64,000 nt of DNA from Butyrivibrio sp. (GCF_017635265.1 NZ_JAGBLU010000028.1:58668-122667); one strand, 5' to 3'. Counted from the stretch's first letter, positions 54,326 to 63,532 are shown. The notes: generated by a model not told the origin, from the letters alone. Program-made: numbers and translations.

Positions 54326-54868
54326 ATGAACAATACACTTTCAAAAAAGAAAAAAATCTTTTTATTCGTTGATTTTTTACTGATAATTCTTTTGGTATTT
54401 TTGGATCAGTTCACTAAATATTTAGCTGTACAGCATTTGGAAGATAAGCCTGCAATCAAAATTATTGATGGTATTTTAGAACTTAATTTTCTTAAAAACA
54501 GTGGCGCTGCCTTTGGACTTTTGCAGAATCAGAAGGTTTTCTTCATATTGGTTGCTGTAATTATCCTGTTTATTATAGCCTATGTATTATTCAGAATGCC
54601 CGATGATAAAAAATATAATATCATGCATATTCTTCTTGTGATGATAGCAAGCGGTGCTGCCGGCAATATGATTGACAGAATAAAAAATGACTATGTTGTT
54701 GATTTTATTTATTTTGTAATTATCAATTTCCCAATATTTAATGTGGCTGATATTTATGTTACTGTTTCGACATTCCTTTTTGTTTTACTTTTTCTTTTTT
54801 ACTACAAAGAAAATGATTTTAATTTCCTTAGTTTTAACCAGCAAAAGAAATTCAGGGAAATAAAGTAA
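54326..54868 (+). CDS. lspA: Lipoprotein signal peptidase II
   Basis: 180-aa integral aspartyl protease that cleaves lipoprotein signal peptides after lipidation. Four membrane helices; LDQFTKYLAVQHL, ELNFLKNSGAAFGLLQN and the catalytic aspartates in AAGNMIDRIKNDYVVDFI and FPIFNVADIYVTV. The C-terminal extension (KENDFNFLSFNQQKKF) is polar. Its stop overlaps the rluD start (TAATG). Confidence 0.95.
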   Translation: MNNTLSKKKKIFLFVDFLLIILLVFLDQFTKYLAVQHLEDKPAIKIIDGILELNFLKNSGAAFGLLQNQKVFFILVAVIILFIIAYVLFRMPDDKKYNIMHILLVMIASGAAGNMIDRIKNDYVVDFIYFVIINFPIFNVADIYVTVSTFLFVLLFLFYYKENDFNFLSFNQQKKFREIK

Positions 54869-55800
54869 TGGAAAATGAAGTAAAAAGTTTTGAATATTCA
54901 GTCACGGATGAATATGAGGGGTTAAGAATTGATAAGCTTCTTTCTGAGCTTTGTCCTTCTTTTTCCCGTACTTACATAAAAAAGCTTATTGATGATAAAA
55001 AGGTTTTTTGCAATGGAAAGAATGTAAAAGCCAGTTTCCAGATATCTGAAAATGATTTCATAAGGATGGAAATTCCTCCGGCGCAGATTCCTGAGATACT
55101 TCCTCAAGATATACCTCTTGATATCATTTATGAAGACAGTGATGTTTTAGTGGTTAATAAGCCAAAGGATATGGTTGTTCATCCGGCGGCAGGTCACTAT
55201 AAGGATACGTTGGTCAATGCTGTAATGTATCATTGTCACGATAACCTTTCAGGTATTAATGGAGTTATGAGACCTGGAATTGTTCATAGAATTGATAAAG
55301 ATACTACCGGATCAGTTATTATATGCAAAAATGATAACGCACATCAGAAAATTGCTGAGCAGTTAAAAGAGCATTCAATTAATAGAGTATATCATGCTAT
55401 ATGCTACGGAATCATAAAAGAAGATGAGGGGACTATCTCGTCTTTGATAGGAAGAAGCCCCACTGATAGAAAGAAAATGGCAGTTGTTCTCTCCGGTGGG
55501 AAAGAAGCAATCACTCATTTTCGGGTTCTAAAGCGATTTGAAGCTGACAATATGACCTATATTGAATGCAGGCTGGAAACGGGAAGAACTCATCAGATTA
55601 GGGTTCATATGGCTCATATCGGCCATCCTTTACTTGGTGATGAGGTCTATGGTAATGGCAGAAAAAGCAAATTTAAGCTTAAAGGACAATGTCTTCATGC
55701 AAAAACTTTAGGCTTTATACATCCTGTTACAAACGAGTATATTGAAACAGATGCAGAGCTTCCTGAATACTTTACGCATTTGCTCAATGTTCTTAAATAA
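54868..55800 (+). CDS. rluD: Large-subunit rRNA pseudouridine synthase, RluD family
   Basis: 310-aa pseudouridine synthase. N-terminal S4 RNA-binding domain (LRIDKLLSELCPSFSRTYIK) and catalytic domain with the Asp in VHRIDKDTTGSVIIC (HRLDxxTSG class), VVNKPKDMVVHPAAGH and ECRLETGRTHQIRVHMAHIG. Family RluA/C/D; RluD by gene order with lspA. Site of modification not proven. Confidence 0.94.
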   Translation: MENEVKSFEYSVTDEYEGLRIDKLLSELCPSFSRTYIKKLIDDKKVFCNGKNVKASFQISENDFIRMEIPPAQIPEILPQDIPLDIIYEDSDVLVVNKPKDMVVHPAAGHYKDTLVNAVMYHCHDNLSGINGVMRPGIVHRIDKDTTGSVIICKNDNAHQKIAEQLKEHSINRVYHAICYGIIKEDEGTISSLIGRSPTDRKKMAVVLSGGKEAITHFRVLKRFEADNMTYIECRLETGRTHQIRVHMAHIGHPLLGDEVYGNGRKSKFKLKGQCLHAKTLGFIHPVTNEYIETDAELPEYFTHLLNVLK

Positions 55801-55836
55801 TGTAAAATAAGAAAAAGGGGAAAGGGGTGATAATTT

Positions 55837-56472
55837 ATGAATACTATAATCACTATTGGAAGACAATTTGGATCAGGCGGAAGAGAAATAGGTGAGATGG
55901 TTGCTGATCACTTCGGAATTAAATGTTACGACAAAGAGCTTCTTTCCAGAGCAGCAAAGGAAAGCGGTTTTTGCGAAGAAATGATTCAAAATCACGACGA
56001 ACGTCCAACTAACTCATTTCTTTATAATCTGGTTATGGATACATATTCTTTTGGATATAATTCTTCAAGCTTTGTCGATATGCCGATTAGCCATAAAGTG
56101 TTTTTGGCACAGTTTGACACCATAAAAAAGATAGCTCAGGAAGGTCCTTGCGTGATTGTTGGAAGATGCGCCGATTATGCGCTTTCAGATTTTCCGAATG
56201 TATTAAATCTTTTTATCACGGCTGATGAGGAATGTAAGATTAAACGTATTAAAGAGCGTTTTGAAGACATCAATTCCGATGATAAAGCAAGAGAAATGAT
56301 GAACAAAAAGGATAAGCAGCGTCAAAGCTATTATAATTATTATTCTTCAAAAAAATGGGGACGTGCTGATAGCTATGACCTATGTATTAATTCAAGTATT
56401 CTTGGAATCGAAGGTACTGTTAAGTTTATTACTCAGTACATTGAAGATTACGAGCAGGCAAAAAGAATTTAA
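55837..56472 (+). CDS. Cytidylate-kinase-like family protein
   Basis: 211-aa P-loop kinase-like protein (Cytidylate_kin2 family). It starts NTIITIGRQFGSGGREIGEM, an atypical Walker A (GRQFGSGGREIG), and has CVIVGRCADYAL, LFITADEECKIKRIKER and KKDKQRQSYYNYYSSKKWG (kinase lid). The substrate is unknown; it is not the canonical Cmk. AAAGGGG precedes the ATG. Stands 36 bp after rluD and may be the last gene of that run. Confidence 0.88.
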   Translation: MNTIITIGRQFGSGGREIGEMVADHFGIKCYDKELLSRAAKESGFCEEMIQNHDERPTNSFLYNLVMDTYSFGYNSSSFVDMPISHKVFLAQFDTIKKIAQEGPCVIVGRCADYALSDFPNVLNLFITADEECKIKRIKERFEDINSDDKAREMMNKKDKQRQSYYNYYSSKKWGRADSYDLCINSSILGIEGTVKFITQYIEDYEQAKRI

Positions 56473-56670
56473 AGTTCATATGCGTATACTTGCAAGAAAG
56501 TACACTTTTTAACACTGAATAAAAGTTTCATTATTGCAACTATATTTTTGTAATTTTATTATGAACAATATGTAATTTAATATTTATTTAATTGGTTAAT
56601 GGATAATAAGATGATACGCTAGAGCCATAAAACAATAATTGTGTGATTTTTTCCCATTTCACGTTTTCTT

Positions 56671-56699
56671 GCACAGAACGGAGTCTGTGCCATGTTTTT
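56671..56699 (+). terminator. Small hairpin with T-run just before the ribosome site
   Basis: GCACAGA (56671-56677), loop ACGGAG, TCTGTGC (56684-56690), then GTTTTT and the AAGGAGG at 56701. Could be a leader attenuator for the following gene. The rest of the 242-bp gap is A/T-rich and shows no gene. Confidence 0.45.
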
Positions 56700-56714
56700 C
56701 AAGGAGGAATGACT

Positions 56715-57308
56715 ATGGCAGCTGGTATAAGTAATAATGTTAGCCAATTATACAGGAATGTCGCAAATGCCGGCAAAAACCTTAAAGTAACCGACAAATC
56801 CAAATCCGCTCTTACTGACAAAACCAAGGAATCTCAAAGTAAATCCAGTATTTTCGGAACAGGAATAGGAAATAGTGCTACCGTATCTTTTTCACCCGAA
56901 GTGGAAATGTATGGAAGAGTTGTTGACATGCTTCAAAAAAAGTATGAAAACGCAGATATTTTTGTGGCAGGTCCGGATGATGATCTCTCTCAAATTGGAG
57001 GAGAGCAGGAATATAGCATTATTCTTTCTGAAGATGAAATGAAGCTTCTTGCTTCAAATGATGAAAAAGATAAAGAAGCCAAAGATAAACTGCTTGGTCA
57101 AATTGATGATGCCATGAGAAAAATTAGTGATATGAGCCAAAAAATCAGCGAAATTACAGATGATAAAGATGAAATTTCCAATTTTGGTCTTAACATTGGA
57201 AAAGATGGAAAAATTAATTTCTTTGCAGACATAAACGGTAATTCTTATAGCAACAATTCCTTGGATGAAATTATTAAGTCATTGGTTACAGACAAAACAA
57301 AAGAATAA
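56715..57308 (+). CDS. Uncharacterised protein (possible DUF6033)
   Basis: 197-aa soluble protein, no signal peptide or membrane segment, that I do not recognise with certainty. N-terminus is Ser/Lys/Asn-rich (GISNNVSQLYRNVANAGKNL), followed by VSFSPEVEMYGRVVDMLQKK, a charged helical middle with coiled-coil character (about 125-165, DDAMRKISDMSQKISEITDD), and a C-terminal strand-rich part. Small clostridial families around flagellar/surface genes have similar layout (DUF6033 is possible). ATG 56715 is chosen because AAGGAGG lies seven bases before it. Own leader hairpin and own terminator show it is a single-gene unit. Confidence 0.65.
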   Translation: MAAGISNNVSQLYRNVANAGKNLKVTDKSKSALTDKTKESQSKSSIFGTGIGNSATVSFSPEVEMYGRVVDMLQKKYENADIFVAGPDDDLSQIGGEQEYSIILSEDEMKLLASNDEKDKEAKDKLLGQIDDAMRKISDMSQKISEITDDKDEISNFGLNIGKDGKINFFADINGNSYSNNSLDEIIKSLVTDKTKE

Positions 57309-57324
57309 TTCTCAATAACCATGA

Positions 57325-57352
57325 GCACAGGCGAAAAACCTGTGCTTTTTTA
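57325..57352 (+). terminator. Intrinsic terminator
   Basis: Stem AGCACAGG / CCTGTGCT around CGAAAAA, followed by six T residues. Confidence 0.9.
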
Positions 57353-57443
57353 ATGATTTTTTTATATTTTTCCTCAATTAAATAACTTATTATTAATATG
57401 GATGTTTTAGTTTGGAAATCAGGAAAATAAAGCAGGTAAAAAT

Positions 57444-58010
57444 ATGGTGAAACAATTTGATGAAAAAAGCGTTACTATCAGAAATCAGATATATGAAATT
57501 CCGGAAGGTACTATGATCCTTAAGGAAGGCGAAATTAACCTTGATATGTACAAGATACTTTCCGGAAATGTTGAAATGTACACAGGCTATGGAACCGACA
57601 ATGAAGTTCTGTTGGGAATGCTTGGAACAGGGGCGTGTTTTGGAGAATTTGGAATTCTCACAAAAAGGCCGGCCATATATACTATAATTGCCTATTCAAA
57701 CATCAAGATTTTGCGTATTACTGAGAATCTTATCATGGATTTTATGAAAGATAATCCTGAAAATGTTTTGAAGATTATGCAGAATATGGCTAACCTGATG
57801 ATGAAAATGCAAAGCCAGATTGAACAGCTTGGTAGCGAACTTAACGTTGCCAATAATAGTGAAAACAAAGTTTTCTCTGATATGCTCAAAAATATGCTAC
57901 GAGAATATGCCATTTTTGATAACAATGTTCCTAAAAGTACAGATGAAACTGAAGGCATTATGAGATTTATGAGTAAACAAAGATTAAATGTTACGGATTT
58001 GCATAAATGA
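57444..58010 (+). CDS. Cyclic nucleotide-binding-domain protein without HTH
   Basis: 188-aa protein with a cNMP-type beta-roll (about residues 15-115): EGTMILKEGEINLDMYKILS, then the phosphate-binding cassette ACFGEFGILTKRPAIYTIIA (FGE...RPA). The C-terminal helices have no winged-helix DNA-binding domain, so it is not a Crp-type transcription factor; it could sense a nucleotide and act on a partner. RBS is poor. It begins the set that continues through the formyltransferase, DUF2156, MATE and SpoIIE genes. Confidence 0.85.
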   Translation: MVKQFDEKSVTIRNQIYEIPEGTMILKEGEINLDMYKILSGNVEMYTGYGTDNEVLLGMLGTGACFGEFGILTKRPAIYTIIAYSNIKILRITENLIMDFMKDNPENVLKIMQNMANLMMKMQSQIEQLGSELNVANNSENKVFSDMLKNMLREYAIFDNNVPKSTDETEGIMRFMSKQRLNVTDLHK

Positions 58011-58081
58011 TTTTTAGTCAAATAGACATAAATATTAATTAAACATATTAAAATCTCCACACAAGTCAAAAAGAGGTACCT

Positions 58082-58888
58082 ATGAAAGTAGCATATGTTG
58101 GCATAGATATTTTATATCCTGCACTTACAAGTCTTTATGATACACAGGCAGAAATAGTTAAGGTCATTACCTGTAAGACTGATAATTACACAGAATTTAA
58201 TGAAAAAATCCTTGAATTTGCCAAAAAGCATAATATTCCGTCAGAGATAAAAAAAATAACAAAGGAAGATCTTTATGAGCTGGTTAAAATGGGCTGTAAA
58301 TTTGTATTGGTAGGTGGTTATTACCATGTTATACCTGTTATACCGGAGCTGAAAATAGTCAATATCCATCCGGCGCTTCTTCCTTTGGGAAGAGGTGCAT
58401 GGCCAATGCCGTTAACAATTTTAAAGGGGCTTAAAGAAAGTGGGATTACCATGCATCAGATGGAAAAAGATCTTGATACGGGAAAGATTCTTATTCAGAG
58501 AAAATGCCCCGTATATCCGGATAAAGACAACTTGACCACACTTTCAAACAGACAGTGTCAGCTTATTCCCGAAATGGTAAAAGAACTGGTTTCAAACTTT
58601 GATAAGCTATGGGATAATGCAAGACCTCAGGAAGGAAAGGCAGAATACTGGGAAATGCCAACCAAAGAAGATTATACCGTTTATAGTGATATGTCTTTTG
58701 ATGATGCAGATTTGATTTTAAGGGCTTTTAAGGGCTATGAGTGCATATATATGGAACGACAGCAACAGGAACAATTTGAAATTATCGATGGCGTTGCCTG
58801 TAAATCAGAGAATAATGATTATGTCCCTCAAAATGCACTTAAACTTAAAGATGGGTATATAGTCTGTGAAAGGATACGCAAGATTTAG
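58082..58888 (+). CDS. Formyltransferase-family protein
   Basis: 268-aa protein of the methionyl-tRNA/UDP-sugar formyltransferase fold. Catalytic triad present: Asn94 and His96 (NIHPALLPLGRG) and Asp132 (KDLDTGKIL). It is shorter than Fmt (about 310 aa) and has a distinct C-terminal domain, so it likely formylates a small molecule (sugar or amino acid amine) from 10-formyl-THF. The acceptor is unknown. DUF2156 gene starts two bases after its stop. Confidence 0.85.
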   Translation: MKVAYVGIDILYPALTSLYDTQAEIVKVITCKTDNYTEFNEKILEFAKKHNIPSEIKKITKEDLYELVKMGCKFVLVGGYYHVIPVIPELKIVNIHPALLPLGRGAWPMPLTILKGLKESGITMHQMEKDLDTGKILIQRKCPVYPDKDNLTTLSNRQCQLIPEMVKELVSNFDKLWDNARPQEGKAEYWEMPTKEDYTVYSDMSFDDADLILRAFKGYECIYMERQQQEQFEIIDGVACKSENNDYVPQNALKLKDGYIVCERIRKI

Positions 58889-58890
58889 GT

Positions 58891-59775
58891 ATGTTGCAAA
58901 TAGCTACTGAAAGTATAGATCTGACCATGTCGAAAGCCGTCTCCAAGCTATACAAAGAGTATGGAAAAAATGACAGCGCTCATGCCTTTAATTCTCTTTA
59001 CATATGGGCTAAAAACATGAAACTATCCATATATCTTTCTCCGGATTTATATGCTGTAAAACTTAATGATGCCGGAACAAATACCTGGTTTTTTCCTGTT
59101 GGAAAAAAGGCGCAGAAAATAGATTTTATTAAAAATCGGCTAAAAGATGGAGAGTTTAGTCTTAGATACATGACCCGGGAAGATACAGAATTTATTAGAG
59201 AAAGCTTTCCTGAATGCTTTCAGATCAAAAAAGCGCCAAATGACTGCGAGTATCTTTATGACAGAGATACAATTGAAAATCTTCCCGGAAAGGTTTTTTC
59301 AAAAAAAAGAACATATGTAAGGCAGCTGTTAAGAGAACATATTTTTGAAACAAAACCTCTGAATGAGCTTACGATTCCGGATGTCAGATATATATTGGGA
59401 ATATGGGAAAGAAATAAAGAAAAGAATAAAGAAAAAGAAGTAAACTCTAATGATAAAGCTGCTATGCAGACAATTTTAAGCGCATACTCACAAATGGATG
59501 TGGAAGGAATTGTTATATATATGGATGGAATTCCATGTTCGGCTGTGGCCGGATATTTTCTAAATGATGATACCTTTGATTGTTGTCTTCAAAAATCCGC
59601 CATTAACATAAATGGACTTCAGTACTACATCAGAAAAGAGTTTTCGCTGCAACGCCCCATAAATGTAGCCTATTACAACTGGGAGGAAGATCTGGGAATA
59701 GAAGGGCTAAAGCTTTCAAAAAAAATAATGCATCCATGTGGAATGGTTGATATGTATACAGGTAAACAGCTATGA
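58891..59775 (+). CDS. DUF2156 / lysylphosphatidylglycerol-synthase-like GNAT protein
   Basis: 294-aa soluble protein resembling the catalytic C-terminal half of phosphatidylglycerol lysyltransferase (DUF2156): KRTYVRQLLREHIFETKPLN, VEGIVIYMDGIPCSAVAGYF and INVAYYNWEEDLGIEGLKLS. No membrane flippase part is fused. It may aminoacylate or acylate a lipid or small acceptor. It overlaps the MATE gene by 4 bp (ATGA). Confidence 0.82.
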   Translation: MLQIATESIDLTMSKAVSKLYKEYGKNDSAHAFNSLYIWAKNMKLSIYLSPDLYAVKLNDAGTNTWFFPVGKKAQKIDFIKNRLKDGEFSLRYMTREDTEFIRESFPECFQIKKAPNDCEYLYDRDTIENLPGKVFSKKRTYVRQLLREHIFETKPLNELTIPDVRYILGIWERNKEKNKEKEVNSNDKAAMQTILSAYSQMDVEGIVIYMDGIPCSAVAGYFLNDDTFDCCLQKSAININGLQYYIRKEFSLQRPINVAYYNWEEDLGIEGLKLSKKIMHPCGMVDMYTGKQL

Positions 59776-61529
59776 CAAAACAAAAAGTATCACAATTTAC
59801 CATACAAATGTTTGCAAAACAATATCTGCCTGCACTATCTTCAGCAGTAGTACTTTCTATTGCCGACATGGCAGATGCTCTTGTGGTTGGTAATAGAATG
59901 GGAGCAACGGGACTTGCTGCCATTGCATTTGCAATTCCTGTTTTCATGATTTACAACGTTATAATGCATTCTTTTGGGCTTGGTGGTGCAGTTGTTTTTT
60001 CAAGTAAGATGTCCAAAGGAATGGAAAAAGAAGCAGAAGCGGACTTTAGAGGAATAATATGCACATTATTCATCATTGGTCTTTTCTTTGCCATCATTGG
60101 AAATGTATTTGCTAACGGAATAGCATCTCTTTTAGGAGCCAAAAGTTCAAATCCTGAACTGTTTGAAGCAACGGTAATATATTTAAGAGTGCTTTTTGCG
60201 GCAGCTCCATTTATGTTCTATTCATATGCAGTCAGCTACTTCATGAGAAATGATGATCTATCCTGGGAAACATCTATTGCGTCACAAATTGGAAATGGCT
60301 GTGATTTTTTTCTGAATATTATTTTGGTTTTATTTTGCGGTCTCGGAGTTATGGGTGCAGCTCTTTCAACTTTACTGGGAGTTGTCATTACCAGTGGTAT
60401 AGAAATATTTTTTATTTATTATAAATTTTCGCACCTTCGTTTAGACTTTTCATGTATCAGCTTTAAAAGTATTTATAAGAGCTTTAAAACAGGTATTTCT
60501 TCCTGTATATCTTATATTTATACCTTTATTTTTATTTTCATAGCAAACAATGCACTGTTTAAAATTGCCGGGGAATTGGGTGTTGCTGTTTTTGAGATTG
60601 TTCAGAGTATAAGCTATATGATGGGCTATATATTCAATGCGGTCAGCATGGCTTCTCAGCCAATTTTGACTGCCTATGAATCTGAATGTAATTATGAGGA
60701 AAGCGATAGGACACAGAGTCTTTTAAGAAAGGTAACCATAGTTACTGCTTTCGTGCTGATCATACTTATAGGGGCTTTTGCAAAGGAAATATGTATATTG
60801 TTTGGTTTATCCGGCGAAAAGTCTCTTGGATATGGAATATTTGCACTTAGAATCTTTTGTCTGTGTATTCTTTTTGCAGGGCTAAATATTATAGAGGCCA
60901 ATATTTATACCGCGCGAGGTACAAGCGTTCCTGCTTTTTTGCTATCAACACTACGGGGCTTTGTAGTATTGGTGCCGGTTATGCTTATCGCAATCAGTAT
61001 CGGTAACAGAGCTTTTTGGTACACCTATTTTGTCGCTGAAGCAGTAACTTTGCTCATTATATATATTTATCTTAAGTTTATTTTAAAAGAAACCAAGAGA
61101 ATAGAAAAAGACAGAATATACACCAAGACTCTTCATGGCAGTATGGATGAGCTTAGTCTGATGCTTCCTGAAATAGAAGAATTCTGTGAAAAATGGGAAG
61201 CTGATATGAAGCAGATTTATTACATGCAAATGACTGTTGAAGAGGTTTGCTCAACCATTATTCAAAGTGGTTTTGGAAAGATGGGCAAAGATAAAGGACT
61301 TATCCAGCTGACTCTTATATCAAGCGGTCAAAAGGGCTTTGCACTCCATATTAGGGATAATGCAGTCAGCTTCAATCCATTTGCCATGGATAAAAAGAAG
61401 ATAACTGAGGTTGATGATTCCTCTGATAAGGATTTCAATGCCCTTGGAATGGATGTAATCAAAAAAAAATCAAAATCTTTTTACTATAGAAGATATCAAG
61501 GATTTAATACAATGGTGGTGAAAATATGA
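59772..61529 (+). CDS. MATE-type exporter fused to RsbW-like ATPase domain
   Basis: 585-aa fusion. Residues about 1-440 are a MATE antiporter (twelve membrane segments; LSSAVVLSIADMADALVVGN, GLGGAVVFSSKMSKG). After a basic linker, residues about 450-585 form an anti-sigma-factor kinase-type GHKL domain (RsbW/SpoIIAB group): MTVEEVCSTII (N-box Glu491, but the Mg-binding Asn position is Thr495), LHIRDNAVSFNPF (G1, DNA instead of DNG) and ALGMDVIKKKSKSFYYRRYQ (G2). The altered N-box suggests weak or no kinase activity. The next gene is a SpoIIE-type phosphatase with 4-bp overlap, so the domain is probably part of a partner-switch. Exported substrate unknown. Confidence 0.85.
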   Translation: MTKQKVSQFTIQMFAKQYLPALSSAVVLSIADMADALVVGNRMGATGLAAIAFAIPVFMIYNVIMHSFGLGGAVVFSSKMSKGMEKEAEADFRGIICTLFIIGLFFAIIGNVFANGIASLLGAKSSNPELFEATVIYLRVLFAAAPFMFYSYAVSYFMRNDDLSWETSIASQIGNGCDFFLNIILVLFCGLGVMGAALSTLLGVVITSGIEIFFIYYKFSHLRLDFSCISFKSIYKSFKTGISSCISYIYTFIFIFIANNALFKIAGELGVAVFEIVQSISYMMGYIFNAVSMASQPILTAYESECNYEESDRTQSLLRKVTIVTAFVLIILIGAFAKEICILFGLSGEKSLGYGIFALRIFCLCILFAGLNIIEANIYTARGTSVPAFLLSTLRGFVVLVPVMLIAISIGNRAFWYTYFVAEAVTLLIIYIYLKFILKETKRIEKDRIYTKTLHGSMDELSLMLPEIEEFCEKWEADMKQIYYMQMTVEEVCSTIIQSGFGKMGKDKGLIQLTLISSGQKGFALHIRDNAVSFNPFAMDKKKITEVDDSSDKDFNALGMDVIKKKSKSFYYRRYQGFNTMVVKI

Positions 61530-63193
61530 AAGCTGCAAAGAAAATGTCATTAGGCTTAAAAAGTGTTTTGATGGTCGTTATCATGGTTGTAGTCATGAGT
61601 GCTGTTGAAGGGACTTTGACTAAAGTAGTATTCGACAGAACGATTAATTCCGAGTATGAAAAAAATGTAACCAATCTTGCCCATACAGTGGCTTTAAGCG
61701 TAGACGGAGATACTATTGAAAAACTAAAAAACCAGGTAGTAGATACCTATGAAAAGTCTTCCAATAAGATGGGAAGTGACGAAATGGGTACTCCTGAATT
61801 TGATGAGTATATAAAAAGCTTCCAATATATTAAAGACACTCCTGAATATAAAAGCGAAGTTGAAAAGCTAAGACGCATCAGTAAAGCCAATGATGTAGAC
61901 ATATACCTGATATATGTTTATCCCAAGGATAAGATAACTCTTTATATTGCTGACGGATCAGAAATAGCAAATGATCCCGGTGTATTTGACCCATTATATG
62001 AAGTTAACTATGCGGTTTTAGATGACCCTTCCGTAGGTTTTCCTGCTTATATTACAAATACTCCGGAATACGGATGGCTTGTTTCTGCAGCATACCCGGT
62101 TTATAACTCAAAAGGAGATGTTGTTGCACTTGGAATGGCCGATATATCCATGAATGATATAAAGGCTAAAGAAAGATCTTTTTCCATGATTCTTGCTGTA
62201 CTTAGCGTTATTATCGCAGTTATTCTCAGTACAATTTATATTCTGATAATTAAAAAACGTGTTGTCAGTCCAATCAATAAGCTTTCAAATGCAGCTCTTA
62301 ATTATTACAACACAGAAAAGGGGCATGCTTTTAATAGCCTTAATATCACAACAGGTGATGAGATTGAGAACCTTTCAGATGCCATGAAACGCATGGAGCA
62401 GGATATTAATGATTATGTGGAAAGCGTAACTAATCTTACTGCTGAAAAAGAAAGGATTGGAGCGGAGCTTAATGTAGCAACTCAGATTCAGGCAGATATG
62501 CTTCCCAGAATATTCCCGCCATTTCCTGATATTGAGGAGTTTGATCTGTTTGCTTCTATGAACCCTGCCAAGGAAGTTGGAGGTGATTTCTACGACTTCT
62601 TTATGACCGATAAAGAACATCTTTGCCTTGTCATTGCTGATGTGTCAGGTAAAGGTGTTCCCGCAGCTCTTTTCATGGTCATTGCCAAGACTCTTATAAA
62701 AAACAGGGCACTAATGGGGGGAACTCCTTCAGAAATATTAAGCTATGCCAACGAACAACTATGTGAGGGAAATGAAGCTGAATTATTTGTTACCGTATGG
62801 ATTGCGATAATTGATATTAGGACCGGTAAAGGTATCGCCGCAAATGCAGGACATGAGCATCCGGCGTTAAAAAAAGCAGGAGAAGACTATGAACTTGTTG
62901 TTTACAAGCATTCTCCGGCTGTGGCAACGATGGAAGGAATACGATATAAAGAACATGAATTTGAGCTAAAGCCCGGAGATATGCTATTTGTTTATACAGA
63001 TGGCGTTACTGAGGCGACTAATAGAAATAATGAATTATTCGGCGAAAAGAGATTGATTGATGCATTAAATTCCGATAAAGATGCGATTCCTGAAAAAGTC
63101 CTTGAAAACGTAAAAAGTCATATTTCCGATTTTGTTAATGATGCAGATCAGTTTGATGACATTACAATGCTGTGCCTTAAGTATAACGGATAA
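61526..63193 (+). CDS. Membrane sensor SpoIIE/PP2C phosphatase
   Basis: 555-aa protein. TM1 at about 9-30, an extracytoplasmic sensor region (about 31-227; Cache-like, VDIYLIYVYPKDKITLYIAD), TM2 at about 228-250, HAMP and coiled linker (about 250-325), then a PP2C/SpoIIE phosphatase: IQADMLPRIFPP, KEVGGDFYDFF, VIADVSGKGVPAALFMVIAK, FVYTDGVTEATN, DDITMLCLKY. The Mg/Mn-binding aspartates are all present, so it should dephosphorylate a Ser/Thr-phosphorylated STAS protein. No STAS protein is encoded in the window. Last gene of the set. Confidence 0.92.
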   Translation: MKAAKKMSLGLKSVLMVVIMVVVMSAVEGTLTKVVFDRTINSEYEKNVTNLAHTVALSVDGDTIEKLKNQVVDTYEKSSNKMGSDEMGTPEFDEYIKSFQYIKDTPEYKSEVEKLRRISKANDVDIYLIYVYPKDKITLYIADGSEIANDPGVFDPLYEVNYAVLDDPSVGFPAYITNTPEYGWLVSAAYPVYNSKGDVVALGMADISMNDIKAKERSFSMILAVLSVIIAVILSTIYILIIKKRVVSPINKLSNAALNYYNTEKGHAFNSLNITTGDEIENLSDAMKRMEQDINDYVESVTNLTAEKERIGAELNVATQIQADMLPRIFPPFPDIEEFDLFASMNPAKEVGGDFYDFFMTDKEHLCLVIADVSGKGVPAALFMVIAKTLIKNRALMGGTPSEILSYANEQLCEGNEAELFVTVWIAIIDIRTGKGIAANAGHEHPALKKAGEDYELVVYKHSPAVATMEGIRYKEHEFELKPGDMLFVYTDGVTEATNRNNELFGEKRLIDALNSDKDAIPEKVLENVKSHISDFVNDADQFDDITMLCLKYNG

Positions 63194-63532
63194 TATTAAA
63201 ATAGAAAATGGACTGTTTAGGCATATGACTAAGCTTAATCGGAAAGCCTGGGATGATTACTTTTGAAAGTTTAATTTTGAGCAAATAAATGATAAAATAT
63301 CTATATTGAGTTTATGAAGAGGGGTTGACAGTTAATGGTGCAGAAAATACAATTGCTAACAGCACAGCACAGCACAGCACAGCACTGAATAACTATGCCC
63401 ATTTATGCCCTCTAGTTAGTATTTCATCCAATATATATGTGAGAAAAAATAGTCAAATCTAGCAAATTATGCTTGGTTTGGCTTTTTTTGTGCGCTAAAG
63501 CAGCGTAAATAAATACAATTCAGGAGGAAATA
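63194..63532. other. Intergenic region before surface protein gene
   Basis: 339 bp without a clear gene. It contains the AGCAC tandem repeat. A 17-codon open frame (63335-63388; ATG GTG CAG ... TGA), with AGAGGGG ten bases upstream, runs through the repeat. A T-run (63483-63489) and the AGGAGG (63522-63527) of the next gene follow. Confidence 0.4.
63361..63385. repeat. Five-copy AGCAC pentanucleotide tandem repeat
   Basis: Five exact copies of AGCAC in a row, ending a short open frame that starts at 63335 with a good ribosome site. A change of one copy (5 bp) would shift that frame, the hallmark of slippage-based variation. Confidence 0.85.

Noticed and set aside
63194-63330. Possible c-di-GMP riboswitch-like AGGC/GCCT pairing
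   Set aside because: Too little of the GEMM core is present; only a weak 4-bp match.
63361-63385. CRISPR-like repeat
   Set aside because: Pure tandem pentamers without spacers; no cas genes.
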